A stretch of 64,000 nucleotides of DNA from Phalacrocorax aristotelis (taxonomy: Eukaryota; Chordata; Aves; Suliformes; Phalacrocoracidae). Shown here piece by piece: positions 46,529-61,500 of the stretch. The stretch is taken from positions 32,800,226 through 32,864,225 of the forward strand of contig NC_134276.1 in assembly GCF_949628215.1 (NCBI RefSeq), read 5' to 3'. The notes under the pieces are model-generated. The model worked only from the letters and a program-made list of their open reading frames with translations, had not been told where the DNA came from and did no database searches. Each line of letters opens with the position of its first letter. The first letter of the stretch is position 1. The translations under genes and the position numbers were made by a program.

Positions 46529-49500
46529 TTAATCACTCTTGTCCTCTCCCTGGTAGTGTCTGTATTCTGGCTTCAGCTCCCATGTGTTTTTGTGGGTCCC
46601 CTTCACGTTGTAGATGCCTATTTCTCTTAAAATTTCTTTCAAGTATATCTGAAAGGAAACAAAAATTCAAATTATACAGGCAGGCAATTACCACAGTTCC
46701 TACAAGACATCTCGCGGTCGGCTCGATCACATCAACTCGGTTCATAAAAACGATGCAGCGGACAGCAAGGTTGGCTCATCGGCACTAACTTGCACAATAA
46801 TGACTCTGTGATAAGACTTCAACCCCCAGGCGCCAACGGGGATTAGAGCAGCCCAGGGGTAATGCCGGCGCAAGCCCCCAGGGCAGGAGCTCCGGAGCCC
46901 CAGGGGTGACTGCTCCTGGGCAGTCCCTGCGCAGCCCTGCCGGGGTGCAGAGAGGCAGGTACTAGCTAGATGGGTGCTCCACGGGCTGCCGAAACAAAGC
47001 TCCCAGCGCCTCTGGTAAGGCGATGCTGAGCTTACTGCAGACCTACAGCAGTAGCACCTACCCCACGGATGAGCTAGCGGAGACGCCCCACAGCTCCTGT
47101 CTCAAGATGGGCACGTGCAAAATCCAAGGGCTGAGATATGCCCGATGTACCCCGAGTATCAGATGTACAGCTGGTCTAAAAATCTGTGCGCTGTTACATG
47201 GCTGTGGGGGAGCGGGTACGCGGATAGGCTTTCTGCCCTGGGAGCTCGCTGCCGCCACAGACAGCGAGCTGCGCGGGTGGCCGCTGTGCACGAGGGGCTC
47301 TGCGGGGCGGTGGGACACGGCCACTGTGCGGGGCTGTACATCACACATCTTCCTCCTGCTGGAATTTCTCCACCTGAGTTAAAAGCTCTTGGCTTTTTGT
47401 CTTGCTTGGCCTGTGATTATCTTGAAACTCCCTGCCTTATTCGGATCCCATCGAAGCCCCAAGCTGCTGGTTATCATGCCATTTTGCAAAGCTTTAAGCA
47501 TTTTGTTATGGCCTCATTTCTAGAGGAGAGCTGAGTAGGTGCCAGAGAATTTTCTAATACTTTCAAATATTAAGGCTAGGAAGACAAATTAAAAAAAAAA
47601 AACCACAAGCAAAGCTATGATACCAGTACTATAACCTTTGGCACAAAACAGCTCACTAATATCACCCTCCTTTACTCTTTATAATAAACGCCAGTAATTT
47701 TTTTCATTTTTTTAAAGAGCCATTTGCCTGCTTGTTTGTTTAAATATTAATCGGGACTGACTTGAGAGGATTGCCATGGCAACTGCAGACCACAGTTTAA
47801 GAATCCCCACATTAAATTCATAATTGCTTTAGTTTGAGGAATTTAATCCTCCCTGAGTGCATATATTGAACTGGAGTTACTGCAACCCTAGTATTTTCTG
47901 TATCTACAGTTCCACTAAGCACAAATATCAACATACTCCAATTAATTAAAAAGCAAATACTTGTTGATGCCATAGGGAAAAAAGAAAGGCTCATTGCCCA
48001 GTCTCTTCCTTATATTCTTCCAATTTTTTTTTGCTAAATGGAAGGATTGGGAAATAAATAAAAAGTATGTTCTCAGTCAGTAAAAAAAGTCTCTTTCAGA
48101 GAATCTGATGATTACTCCCTCCCCAGGTACACATCAAAAATTAACAAAGCAAAAAAAATCCAGATCCCACACTAATGACGATACTTCATTTGGATTCATG
48201 TAGCAAAATTATTCTTAAAAACCTATCTCAAAGCAATGAGGGGTGTTTGTCCAACAAGTAAGAAAGATGACCGTAACAGACTGCATATACAAACTAGTTT
48301 CTTAGGGTCTTTTCTTTAAGCAGAGCAGCTGCGTGCAGGAGCCATGAGCGGGGAGTTCATTTAGCACTGTGGGGACGGCTCTTCGGTCTCTGAGGGTGCA
48401 CGATGCAAACCCCAGCAGGTGGCAGCAGGAGATCAATATACATCCCTTAGCAGACCTTTCCACATCTCATCTATTGCAGAGATGCTGTCATTATTTGAGA
48501 GTCAGGTACCCAAGATGAATGTACTCGCTACAACAGCAATCAGTGCGCAAACGCTTTTGTACGGCGACACTCCTGTGGCGCAGTGCATTTCTTTAAACGG
48601 TGATGAAAGCAGGTGAAAAAGCGATTTCTGCATGGGTACGTGTAGCTGTGTATGCCTGCATATCCGCTGCTTTGTTTGCAATCCTTCTGTGCATGTACAC
48701 GAGGTGGCTTTCAGTAGTGTCACTGACAGACACTTCAAGAGATGGCAGAGTGGGTGGAAGAAACACTCAGATTCAAGGTTAAATTTCCGCTCTAGATCAC
48801 ACGGACAGATTAATGAGAATTGGGAAAAACAAATATAATTGCTCTTCGCTCTATGAAGTACATCCATATGCAGTTCCTGGCCTGACAGACCTAGTCTGCA
48901 TCTGGGAAGCCAGGTCACAAGGTGTGACGATGCCGCCGGGCTCAGGCAGAACAAAACCGCTACGGCTCCATGGTCCACGGCTCCTGGCTGCTCGCTGCTG
49001 TTCAGTGGCAGAACCTTTGGGTGACATTTTGCAGGAGGCAGTTCTCACCTCTCACTACGTGCTCGCGTCTCCAAACCACCCACCCAGTAAAAAGAAGGTT
49101 ACTTTTATTTTCAACTAGTTTTCAGAGCCAATTCCCCAGGCAGTTCTGCTTCTCTCTGGGCAAAACTTCCAAGAGTTTTGATTCAACAGCATAACAAAAC
49201 GGAACAAACCCAACCCGAGCTGAACAGCAAGGTGCCACAAGTAAGGGCACTTCAAGCTGTGACCATGAACTGCAGCAGCTGAGGATTTGCAACATATTCC
49301 TATTTGCCATCTCCACTACAGGGGGAAACAAGGAGCACTGGTTTTAGGGAAGGCAGCTGAGAGTGTTCACCCCAAAAAAATCATTCTCTGTGCACAGACA
49401 ATGCTCAGCTGTTGGAGCTTTTAGACAATTACAGATCAGGGGTAATCCTGCTGTATCGTACCGTACTTGAGAGCAAGTGGCTTGATGAGATGAGTTCAGG

Positions 49501-52500
49501 GGACATTATGATTTTTCCTGCAGGATCACCACTTCTCCTTCCAGAAACCTCCACCTGGGTCTGGGTTGTGCCAGGCTGGCCTACACATCTGGAGGCGTAC
49601 CACTCAGTCTGACACTCTATCATCAAGAGAACCCCCCCTTCCTCCAGTGATGCCAAATACTGAAGTTTAGAGCCTGGTGAGCACTAATCAGGGGCCCACA
49701 ACTTCTTCTCAGAAAGGGATTCAATATGCTTATATACATATAATTCTAACACAGTGCTAACCTGTAGGTAATCTGTTTGTACATTTAAGGCATCCTCTGC
49801 TCCGTCACACCTTCCCTCATGATTTTTTCCATAAAAAGTGAAATGCTATTATAGAATTATGGGATAAAAAATTCTGACAGAGGAGTTAACTTCCAAGCTC
49901 TGAAAACCCTTCTGAAACTTTGAGGGGGAAAAAAAAACCCCCACCGTATTTAGGACAAACATTACTTAAAGCTGAAATAGAAGAAGAAACTGCAAACAAT
50001 CTACCCCATTTTGAAAAAATACAGTTCATATTAGACCACTGGTTCCATTCTTCACAAATATTTGATTGCTCACATAAAAAGCATATTATGTTCTCAGCCA
50101 TGAAGTCCAAATCTAGAATTACTTCAGTATTTCCAGGGAGCATTCGGTATTTACATCTGGGTAGGTGGCAACAGATTTGCCTACTACTGCAAATTGTTAT
50201 CTTTCATTAAAAAAGAAAAACAAATAAAGCCAGGTTTCTTAATATAACAGTAGTTTGCATTCAGAATAGACTTGCTTTGTGATTTAACGATTGCAAAATA
50301 AAGATGGCAGCAATTTCCGGTGTAACATGCAACATATTCTGTAGCAAGGGTTTAATTTACTATTTACATTTACCATTACATAAGAAAAATACCCACATTT
50401 ATTTGTTACCTCACTATCAAATATGTTAATTCCCTTAGAGAAATGTATTTTAAATATTATTAGCCAGTGATGTAAGCACCTTGAACTTAATTTTAACGGG
50501 AGCTGAGGAGACAGCAGCAGCAGCAATTTTTTTTCCTCGTGTCTGAAAATAACCTCAACATTTAGAAACTCAGAGGAGAAATTACATACCCAGACAATCT
50601 TAGAAACTCTGACAGAAAATAAAGCAGTGAGCACTCAGCAGAGATTAATTAGCAGCCATCCTCTGTACCGCACGGGGAAAGCATGCCTCTTCACCTGTTG
50701 GCATTTTATTTTTTTTTGTCAGGTATAGCTGCTCTGCAAAGAATAAAGTCACGGTGGGCATTAGCATCAGATACTTTCTTTTCAGAAAAAAAACCCAAAA
50801 GGTGCACACCAGAGGTTGAAGTTTGCAGCATCAGGAATGCTTACACACGGAGTGAACACCAGCTGAGCAGCAGGAACCAAGGGATAGTATTTTTAAATGG
50901 AAATGGATGCTGTTAGCAACTCCCTACGGAAGTTTTTAATGGGAGCCCAGATAGGAAATCAGGATAGCTTTAGCTGAAGGGTAGATGACATAATGAAAGG
51001 TAGTTTTGAATTTATCAGCATACTGCCCACCCAGGCAATGAAAAAGGGCATCAGGAAGAGGATTTTGGTCACTTATTTTCTCAGGATATCCGGGTCTGAG
51101 GAAGCTGGCTGGCCAGCAACATCTACGGCAAAACCATGGCTGGGAATGAACACGAAACCCCTAACTCTCGCACACAGCTTGAAGCTAAGACTGCACAGCC
51201 CGCTCAGGGGAAGAGGGTTTAATGGTTTGATTAATCTCAGGAGCCCTATGGGACTTCTAGCCATCAGCAGAGAGACTCAAATAAGAAACACAGATGCAAA
51301 ATATTGCCCAAATAACATGTGATGTTGGGAAAAATTAGTCTACAATTTCCTTTTAACGTATCTGTGTTACTACAATAGTTGAAAAAAACAAAAGGGCTAG
51401 ATTTGCTGCCATGAAAGTACACAGCACAGATCTACTATGCTACGGGCAGAATATATTCAGCAGCATATGATGACAGCAGAGGTATATAGACAGGCATAGA
51501 AATTAATCACAAATGTAACAGAAGTATTCATGTGAGGTATTTTGCTCTATACATCTGATAACTACCCTATATATCTAATCCTTAGGGCACCAACTAAGAC
51601 AAAAATTGGATTAATCTTGCCCAACTTTTGGTGCTTAATGAAGAAACTTCTGTCAGAAGCACAGCTCTTCCAGGCTCCTCTGAGCTGATGCAGAGAGACA
51701 GGTACATTCAAGAAGTAAATCACATCAAAGGAGGAAGAAAACTTTTGTTCTCCCATGGCTTCAGTGGGAGTTGTGGGTAACTATTTCTAGCTGAAGTCGT
51801 GCTAGACGGGATAAATCTGCACCTACTTACATTCAAAGTGATCGAGATAGTGACTGTCACACCTATCTCTTAAAAAAAAAACCTTAACATTTTCTTGCTA
51901 CTCCCTCCATATCTTCCTCCTATTCCTTCCTCCTCCTCAGCTCCCATGATCCACACACCTTCTCTGCCACACAGATGAGGAGTTGACTCATTAGATAAAT
52001 GAATGGAATAGAAGACACAAATACATTATCCAACTAGTGTCTTTCAAGGTACTAGATACCGTGAACCTGCGTGTTATTTGAATTGGGTAACAACTCTGTG
52101 CAGCTTCTTAACCAAGCAGATTGTGCACCTTATACAAATCCTCTGATACAGATCCACTTAATTCTAAACGTGAAGTGAGCAAAACTAGTAAGCATCTCCA
52201 TTTTTTTCCCCTTTTACAGAGCAATATTTTTTTCCATAATCCAGCTGTCACTGTTCCTTCTTCTGCCTTAGGTCTAACAACTTTTGAAACTGTTGCTCCA
52301 TTTAGACTCAATTAAGTCCCTTTAGGTTTTCTCAAAACTGCAGCTGGGTTGAGGATAGATATCGAAGTCAGCAGTGAAAAACGTCAAAAGCACCAAAGAT
52401 ACATCATGTGTCATTGTTCCATTGTCTCCCCCCACTCCCACCTGGTCTGCTCAAGGAAAGCTTGAACAGGGGAAGAAGGGAAGGAACTGGAAAGTTAGGG

Positions 52501-55500
52501 TTCATAGGTGACAGGGGGTGGTGGACATTGCAGGATAACAAAACCATCACATAAGCACACGTCTCCATGCTTTTCTTGTCTGTGTATCAAAACAGTGGTT
52601 TAAAAAGATCAAAATAAATCCCAAATATCAAACTCCTAAACTCTTAGTCTAAGAATTATTCTATTTATAAAGGAAATCAAGTGATTCTGGGGGTGTTGAC
52701 ATGATGCCTGAGCTCCTAACATGGATAATGCGTGCATTTAATACTGATTCCATGAAACACAATTTTCTAGACCCACAGAAAAAGAGTAATCCCTGTTGCT
52801 ACACCAAAATAAAGTTCAGAAGCTGAAGGGAGGGCTGACCACTCACATACACAAGCTCTCTACTGCCAACAGCAGCAACAGAACTAGGCTGTTACTTCAG
52901 TTAGGACAGGAATAGCAAGGGAGATGTCAGAGCGTTACAGAATTTGTTTCTAGTGTTAAAGCACACCTAAATAAGACAGTGATCGTTTAGGTTACTTAAA
53001 CCACCTCTGTCAAGAAAAACCATACTCACTGCAATGCTTGGTATCCAATACAGTCCTACAATGGTGAACTTAAAACTCCATGATTTCTGTTTGTTGTAAA
53101 ACATATTTAGAGAGCTGATTCAAAGGTACATGGTATATATTCAACTATTTTCTAGATATGGAAAATCAATAACTAGTGAAAATGGTTATATTACAAGACT
53201 ATTAGTACATACCACCGGCTGTTTGGTTATGTCCACCAGGTCTTTAATGTTGTAATACTGATGTTTCTCAAAGGCTGAAAAAAGCATGTCCAACACTTGT
53301 TGTTTATCAGCTCGAGCCCGTTTTCCATCTTCTTTCTTCTTCTTCTCATATTCAATCTATCAGATACAAAACACATTTTAAAGACATTCATATGTAACCC
53401 TGTAAAATTCTCAGTGCTGAACATTAAGACATTAAAAATCCCTCTTCTATTTAATAAAACACTGTTCAATGACTCAGTGCTTTTCATCTGGAAAATTTTC
53501 TTTTGAGCACTCAAATGTTCTTTTATGAACATAAACTAAGCATTTTGTCCTCAGCACAATAAGCTCTTTAGATATGTATCTCTGCTTTAACCAGTAAAAA
53601 TCCTCAGAAACAGAGCCTGCATGATGTGCCCAAACTTGGAAAGAGAATTAATATATAGTACAGGAATCCAAACTGAGACGGTATTTTCACTCCACCTCTG
53701 CTGGTACCAGCTTCTGAAGTATAATGACAAATATCAAACAACTTACAAATTGCCGTACTTGGGAAAATCCACAGACCAACACGACAACATCCACAATCAT
53801 CACAACCACCTGCCCAAAGGATGCTCAAATAGCCCTTAGCCATTGCATGATCTGCTCCAAAAACAGCACTCAAGGCAGTATAAAACCCATCTTCACCAAG
53901 TGAAGACACACTCCAAGGATGCAGACGGTATCTCTTCAGGAGAAACCCAAGTAGCACACACAAAATTACAGTAGTCCAAAAAGAAAGAAAAACCTTCCAA
54001 GCAAGTAGAGGCCCCTTATTGCCACACATAATTTTATTTCCAAATGTATATTAAAAAGTACTTAACTATTAAAATCTGTACAAGATGACCATACACTTCT
54101 GCAGAAACTTTTATTGCCTCCAAAAACACTTCTGCATTTCCTCAGCTTCATCATCAGAAGCAAGATTTGCATAGACCAGCACTCCCCAAACAAACCCCAA
54201 TCACTGCAGAACACCAACTGCAACATCTGTCAGCACATCACCCCATCCACACCCAAACCCACCCTCAATAACAGAAAACCGTCACAGAATCACAGAATGG
54301 CAGGGGTTGGAAGGGACCTCTGGAGATCATCTTGTCCAACCCCCCTGATTGAGCAGGCACACCTAAAGCAGGGGGCACAGGAATGTGGCCAGGCGGGTTT
54401 TGAATGTTTCCCAGAGAAGGAGACTCCACAACCTCCCTGGGCAGCCTGTTCTGCTGCTCTGGCACCCTCACAGGAAAGAAGTCTTTCCTCATATTCAGGT
54501 GGAACTTCCTGTGTTCCAATTTGTGCCCATTGCCCCTTGTCCTGTCTCTGGGCACCACCGAAAAGAGTCCAGTCCCATCCTCTTGACACCCTCCCTTCAG
54601 ATATCTATAAGCATTGATAAGATCCCCCCTCAGTCTTCTCTTCTCCAGGCTGAACAAACCAAGGTCTCTCACCCTTTCCTCATCAGGGAGATGCTCCAGT
54701 CCCCTATTCATCTTCATAGCTCTCCAATGAACTCTCTCCAGTAGTTCCCAGTCTTTCTTGAACTGGGGGGCCCAACCGGACACAGTATTCCAAATATGGC
54801 CTCACTAGGGCAGAATAGAGGGGGAGGATAACCTCTCTTGACCTGCTGGCCACACTCCTTTTAATGCATCCCAGGATACTGTAGGCGGCCTTGGCCACAA
54901 GAGCACATTGCTGGCTCATGGGCACCTTGCTGCCCACCAGCACTCCCAGGTCCTTCTCAGCAGAGCTGCTTTCCAGCAGGTCAGCCCCAACCTGCACCAG
55001 TGCATGGGGTTGTTCCTCCCCAGGTGCAGGACCTTGCACTTGCTTTTGTTGAATTTCACGAGGTTCCCCTCAGCCCAGCTCTCCAGCCTGTCCAGGTCTC
55101 GCTGGGTGGCAGCACAGCCTTCTGGTGTATCAGCCACTCCTCCCAGACTGGTGTCATCAGCGAACTTGCTGAGGTTACACTCTATCCCATCATCCAGGCC
55201 ATTGATGAATATGTTGAACAGCACTGGAGCCAGCACAGACCCCTGGGGAACACCGCTAGTGACAGGCCTCTATCCAGACTCTGCTCCATTGATCACAACC
55301 CTCTGAGCTCTGTTGTTGAGCCAGTTCTCTGTTCACCTCACTGTCCACTCATTCAACCCACACTTCCTTAACTTGTCCATAACGATGCTATGGGAGGCAG
55401 TGTCGAATGCCTTACTAAAGTCAAGATAGACAACATCCACTGCTCTCCCTTTGTCAGCCCAGCCAGTCACGCCATCATAGAATGCTATCAGGTTGGTCAA

Positions 55501-58500
55501 GCATGATCTTCCCTTGATGAATCCATGTTGACTACTTCCGATAACCTTCTTGTCCCCTGCATGCCTGGAGATGACCTCCAGGATGAACTGCTCCATCACC
55601 TTTCCAGGGATGGAGGGGAGGCTGACTGGCCTATAGTTCCCCTTCTCGCCCTTTTTGAAGATTGGAGTGACATTGCTGTCCTCCAGTCCTCGGGCACCTC
55701 TCCTGTCCTCCATGACTTTTCAAAGATGAGGCAAGAATATCTGCCAAGCTCCTTGGAACCAACAAAGTTAACCCAGAAGGTAACGTAATTCATGTAATCA
55801 TCAAGTGCTTTCAGGCAAACTGTGTGGGTGAATCTGTAGTGGCACAATGTACAGCAGAAGAGATGCATATAAGCAATAAGGGACACACGCCTGGCTGCCT
55901 GTGGGATAATTCTGTATGGGAGTCGTTCTGCCCCTGACATCTCAAAACTGATCCTCAAAAAGAAGACCTTCAAAGAAGATGCCTAGAAGTGAAAATTCAC
56001 AGTTCTACTGGATACTAAAAGTCTTATGTTTAAGAAGAGATATTAGTTTTATGGCACAATTTATTTTTTCCTTGCCAGCTAACTCCCTCTGATTCTCTGA
56101 GTCAAAATAGCCTGTCTCTTGGTATCTGTCCCAAAGTGGCTAAAGATTATTACCATCTTTGCCATTGCTCACAGGTCTCTGGCCAGCCAACTCTCTCTTT
56201 CCAATCCTGAAACAGATGTACATCATTAAATTGAATGCAGAGCAATTGTTCCCAACCTGTAGCTTGAAGTCTGTTGCTTCTACTTAAAACCTAAGATGGG
56301 CTTGGGCTACCAAATACTTGTCTGCTTTTCCAACTGTATTTTAGTGTTACAAAAGATAGAACCTCTCCTATAATTAATAATTAATTATTTACCCACTAAT
56401 ACACTTTGGTGTTATTATTTAACTCTTTAGCCTCTGCATTTAAAAAAAAATCTTCAAAACAGTAATAGCTTTGCAACAATAGCAACTGTAGCATCAAGTA
56501 AAACAGCTTCAACATACATCATCTTGGTTGCCATGATCTACAGCAGAACTGCTATGCCACAGAAACTAGAGCAGGAATATAAATCTAGGACATTGGTCTT
56601 GCTATTAACAACAGTTTGTCAAAGCATTTGCTGCTTCTGAAAGTACAACAGACAAATCATTAGGGATCTCTGTTGAACTTGATAAGGTTTTAACTGCAAA
56701 CTTTGGAAGGCCTGCTGTGGATTCAATTTCTGTTTCTCTACTGGTATAGTCTCACGATGCAGTATAATGTAAGTAGACTGCATCTAGTCGTAAATGCATG
56801 AACTAGAACCGCAATGATGTTGAAATATATATGAACAAGTCCACTCAGCTAGCACTCTTCAAAACTACAAACCCAAAATACCAAGCAGCATGGCCAGGGT
56901 GTGCTCTGCCTTGCAACTCCATCAACAAAGCAGAATACCAGTTCTCTACCGGGTAAATTCAGAAAGTCATACAGGTATTGGAGAAGTAGAGAAAACCTCA
57001 TTCACCTAAAAGTCTACTATGACCTACAGCACTACCCATGTCCTGGTAGGTGAGCATGGGTTTCTGTATGAAGCACTGAAGGAGATGAGAAAAGGAGTGG
57101 GAAGTAGAGGAGACTGGCCCGTAGCTGCATGAAATGTAGGATGAAATAGATGTGTGAGAGTGCTTGTCTCTTCTGCTACCTGCAAGTTAAGCAATACACT
57201 AAATTTACGGTTTAATTGCCAAAAAGTTCTTCACATCTTATCTTCATCTGATCTGACACCAGTCAGTTTGTGGCATTAAAAATGCTTTTAATTTACACCT
57301 GGCTTAAGTCAGAACGTACTAAGATATATGATGAGCATTGTATTTTTCCTGACAGAGGAACCATCTCTCCAGAGCAATCATCTATTACCACTGTCATGTT
57401 CTAACTCAGTGCAATGGTGTAGGGAGTTGCTGCAAGGACGTGGGTGCACCCTGAGGACAGTGAAACATGCAGGGTTTAATACATGTATTTAAAATTCATT
57501 TTAGTATGATGGCTGTCCCTTTGGTCTTAAAAAAATGCATGAATATGTCACATCTCAGGCCACAGTCTAAAGTTGATACTTCATGCCAGCATCAAAAAGC
57601 ACCTGTTATGATCAGAATCCCATTATGCTGTATATTTTGGAAGTCATATTTCCATCTACAAGAGCAATTTTGGTTTCTGTTTTCTAATATTATTTGTATT
57701 TGAAAACTGTTTCTTTGTTTTTTAAGCTGGAGGGAGTCAAAGGGCAAACCCGCTGACCCACAAGTGATGAGACTGACCATGCTTCCAATAAACGAATGAG
57801 TAAGATCATCACAAAGTATGGCAGTATCATCATTTTACATGGAATGAAACCAAGGTAAAGAAATTACCTGGTATGCACAAAGTTGCAGACAGCGCCATGC
57901 TACATGGTTTTTCAGAAGAAAATGAGTCAACAACAGCAACCCAAAGATCATTAAAAATAATCTAATCTAGCTGGGTACAACAAATATTTTTTGGTCCTGT
58001 CCGAAAACTGCTCCAGATTTTCTTCTCTTTGGTATTTCATAGTCAAATACGGGAATTACCCTCCCACAGGATATACTCTATGTTTCCTTCCCCATAAGAA
58101 GGAAAGCAGGAACTACAACTTTATGAGATCCTCTAAAAAAATCAAGACACTGACACTATGTTCTCCTGGAAGCAGAGTTTTCTAATTAGCCACTGCAATC
58201 AACTGCAGTGGCCTTTCTTAAGCCTGAGTTTTCAGCCTTTTTTGACTCAGGGATCCACTGAATTTTCCAGTTCTCTTTGCAGTTTCTGACCAGGTTACGG
58301 CTGACACAGGTAAACAACACTGCTGGATTTTCAATAGAGCCCTACTACATTTGAGACACTGGCTTATGGGAGGCTAGGACCGGGGCCTTAATAATGTTTT
58401 GATTACATGTACGTGTTAACATTTTACAAGAGGAGGAGGTGGATTATCCAGCCTTAATTTGTTGCCAGAAAAGCCTCTGATACTTTAGAGGTCAAATCCA

Positions 58501-61500
58501 GAAGACAGGAGGAGAGACAAAGGCATCTCTATTTGCAAAGCTTCAGTGAGTTCTGGGTTCCTGCATACATTTCAGGTCACTTTTCATTGTAAAGACCTAT
58601 GTATTTGTTTTTAAGGTTAGCAACTTTCCTCTGACTCAAGAAGACTGGTTGAAAGACATGGTGTGAAAGATAAAGACAGCCAGTTACAGGCTGCATCACT
58701 CTGCCACAGCAGCAGCTGTTATGCCTGTTCTTACAACCCTTCTGCGATTTTCTACCTCCTCAAACAACAAAACCAAAATGAACAAGAAGGAAAAACAGAA
58801 ACAGAAACAAACTGCAACCTCCTCAGGTCAAGCTGAAGGGATGGAAGAACTCCATCTCCTCCTTTTCTGGTTTTCATTTTGTTTTTAAGGAGCAAGAACA
58901 AGAGTGAAGCACTGAGGTTATTCCTTCTGGGTGTGGCAGGGCTACAGGAATAACAGGTAAGTAACATGGGCGTAATGGGAAAAGCTAGTGGGACTCTCAA
59001 GGCAATCTCTGAGAACAACAACGAAAAATCCATGGCACTGTTTGTACCTCTTCAAATGACATATAGCAAAAATGTGCTTAGCTAGCAACTAGCTACAACT
59101 CTCTCCATGTGGAGAAAAAGCTACTCGCTTTAAAATTGATGCTTCCTACAGAAAGGAACAGAGTAACAATAAGGAAATTCTCAATTTTATCTTCACTGAT
59201 ATTAGGTCTCTGACAGAACTATTTCATGATTGGGTATAAAATCCTAATTATATGAGTAACAGTCTCCTGGAAAATAACACAAAGTAGTCTTTTTAACCAA
59301 AGCACAATCTTTTTTTGCTATCAACTTGTAATGCCCAGTGTTCTTCTTTCTCTATTATTTTATTGCCTTGGTACACTCTCCCCAGTAGGAGCTTCTATTT
59401 TACATTCTCTAGATGAGCTAAAGTAAATCAAGGAGGAGTCTTTGTGTTCCCTACACAAATGCAATGTGAATATTCTAATATTGTTAATTCATTAATGTAT
59501 TAAAACAGCTCGCACAGAAAACCTAATATCAAACCCTCACTTTGTTGGAAAGTTATTTGCAGCTGGTGTCCCAGTTGCCCACATTTTAATTAGCAACACT
59601 CCAGCATTCCCCTCCAACTTCAGCAACAGCTCCCGCTGTTGTCTAAAAACAAGGAGCACATTGTGAAGTGCTTTTTTTTTTTTTAAAAAAAAAAAAAGCA
59701 TAGTATCTATTGCTGTTTTCTTCTTTTCCTCTTGTGAATACACTACTGATAGCAAGTTACAATGCAGCCTTTCATTTTTTTTTCCTTCCCGTTTTCTTTG
59801 CAAACATGATGCTTTATGCATTAGGCCTACAGCACTTTTTGAGAGTCATATTACAGAATGCATGTACGTTGTGAACTAATTGGATTTATTTAAAATTATG
59901 TGGTTTTAAAATTTAAAAAGCATTAAAATACCATTTGCTTTCAAGGAAGGACCATTTTAGAATGAGCTGTCAAGTGTAGAAGTTGCGAGTTTACCCCTGC
60001 AAGACTTCATACAGAAATCAATTTCTCTTTGTTTACCTTCCCAGTATGTTGCAAAGCTTGCTGAAAAGCTGCCAAAATTGCCTTCTTGAAGGTATCATTA
60101 ATACTGAAGCTGATGTATTACACTGCTTTGGTAGACAGCTAATAAAAAGGTGATAGAGAAGTGAGACTAAATCTAAAGTTTCGTCTGAAGATGTTTGAAA
60201 GAACTCTTGCAGGTCTTCCCATCCCCTGGAGCACAGGTACCAACCTCTGTAGTACAGGAGATCGGGAAGAGGGGAGACTACAAAGAAGCCCCTGAAGGTG
60301 TAACCAGGACCACTAGAAAACTTTTCTGCTGTGTTACATAACATTGCAACCTTTTAAAGATGTGTACCTTCTACAGATATACAGAAAATGAAGGTCCCTT
60401 TCCTAGAGCAGAAAAGCTAAGTTATCATTCTGGCGTATATTGTAATGGAATTCTTCTAATAAAAACATGGGTTTAATACAATTAGTTGCAAAAAAAAAAA
60501 AAAATCACTTTTCCTGTCCCTGTATTCAAACATGTAATTTCTTTCCATCCTTCTTCCTGTTACATATTCACTTAGGGGTACGTGGAGCAGCGACACTTAA
60601 GCCCCATTTAACATTCCATCATATCTTCCTTCAGGAAATTTTACTCCTTTCTTTCTTAGTAGATGCTCATCTTTTTCTCAGAAACTCCTCTGAAGATGAC
60701 CAAATGCATCAGCATGTACGGTAGTTTGTACATTTCTTTTCCTTTTTTCTTGTGAAAAGTCCTCAGCAGGGCTGTTGTATGATTACAAGTGATACAGCAA
60801 GTTTTAAGAAAGCAACTGCTGCCTGAATATACCAGAATAATTTAACCAAGAGTTTTAAAATGTTCACAGACATGTTCTCCCAGCTGCACATCCTTTCAGC
60901 CATCTAACCTGAACCTTACTAAAAGACTTAATGAAAAGAAAGGTGTTGTAGAAAGTAGTCATGCCTGGGCCTTTAGAGTCAAGGCATGGTCCAGAATGAT
61001 TCAAGTATAAGTACGTTCTACTAGATTTTTCCCATCAGAACACCTTTAAGGCAGATGTGAAAAGTAAACACACTGCCAATGGATTTCCATGAACATGGAC
61101 GGCTATGTAACTGCTAAAAACATGACAATTAGGACACAAGAGCATGATAACTTTTAAGAAGCCTGATTACGTGCTGGTTATACCCCCCGAATCTTACACA
61201 GGACTTAAATTTCTGTAATGTTATGACAACAGGAGTTTGCAGCTGGAATAAAGATTCAAAGATTGTCTCCAGGTTGAAGCCATACCGTTGTAATTATGCT
61301 AATGTCAGGGAAATGGCACAGAATCCCACTGGAAAGAGATGCTGTATGTAGCTTATTGCAGAATTAAAGAAGGAGAGTAACAGTATCATCATAAAACACT
61401 ATACTCGTGTAAAATTACATTTGCATAGCAGGATATACCAGTGTGACTATTTTGGTTAAATGTCATTCCCTTAGCTGAAATAGTTATATTGGTATGATCA

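Noticed and set aside
53604-54029. 141-codon hydrophobic minus-strand frame in a GTF2F2 intron
   Set aside because: Contains a stretch that looks like a membrane segment, but no family was recognised and there is no support for a gene.
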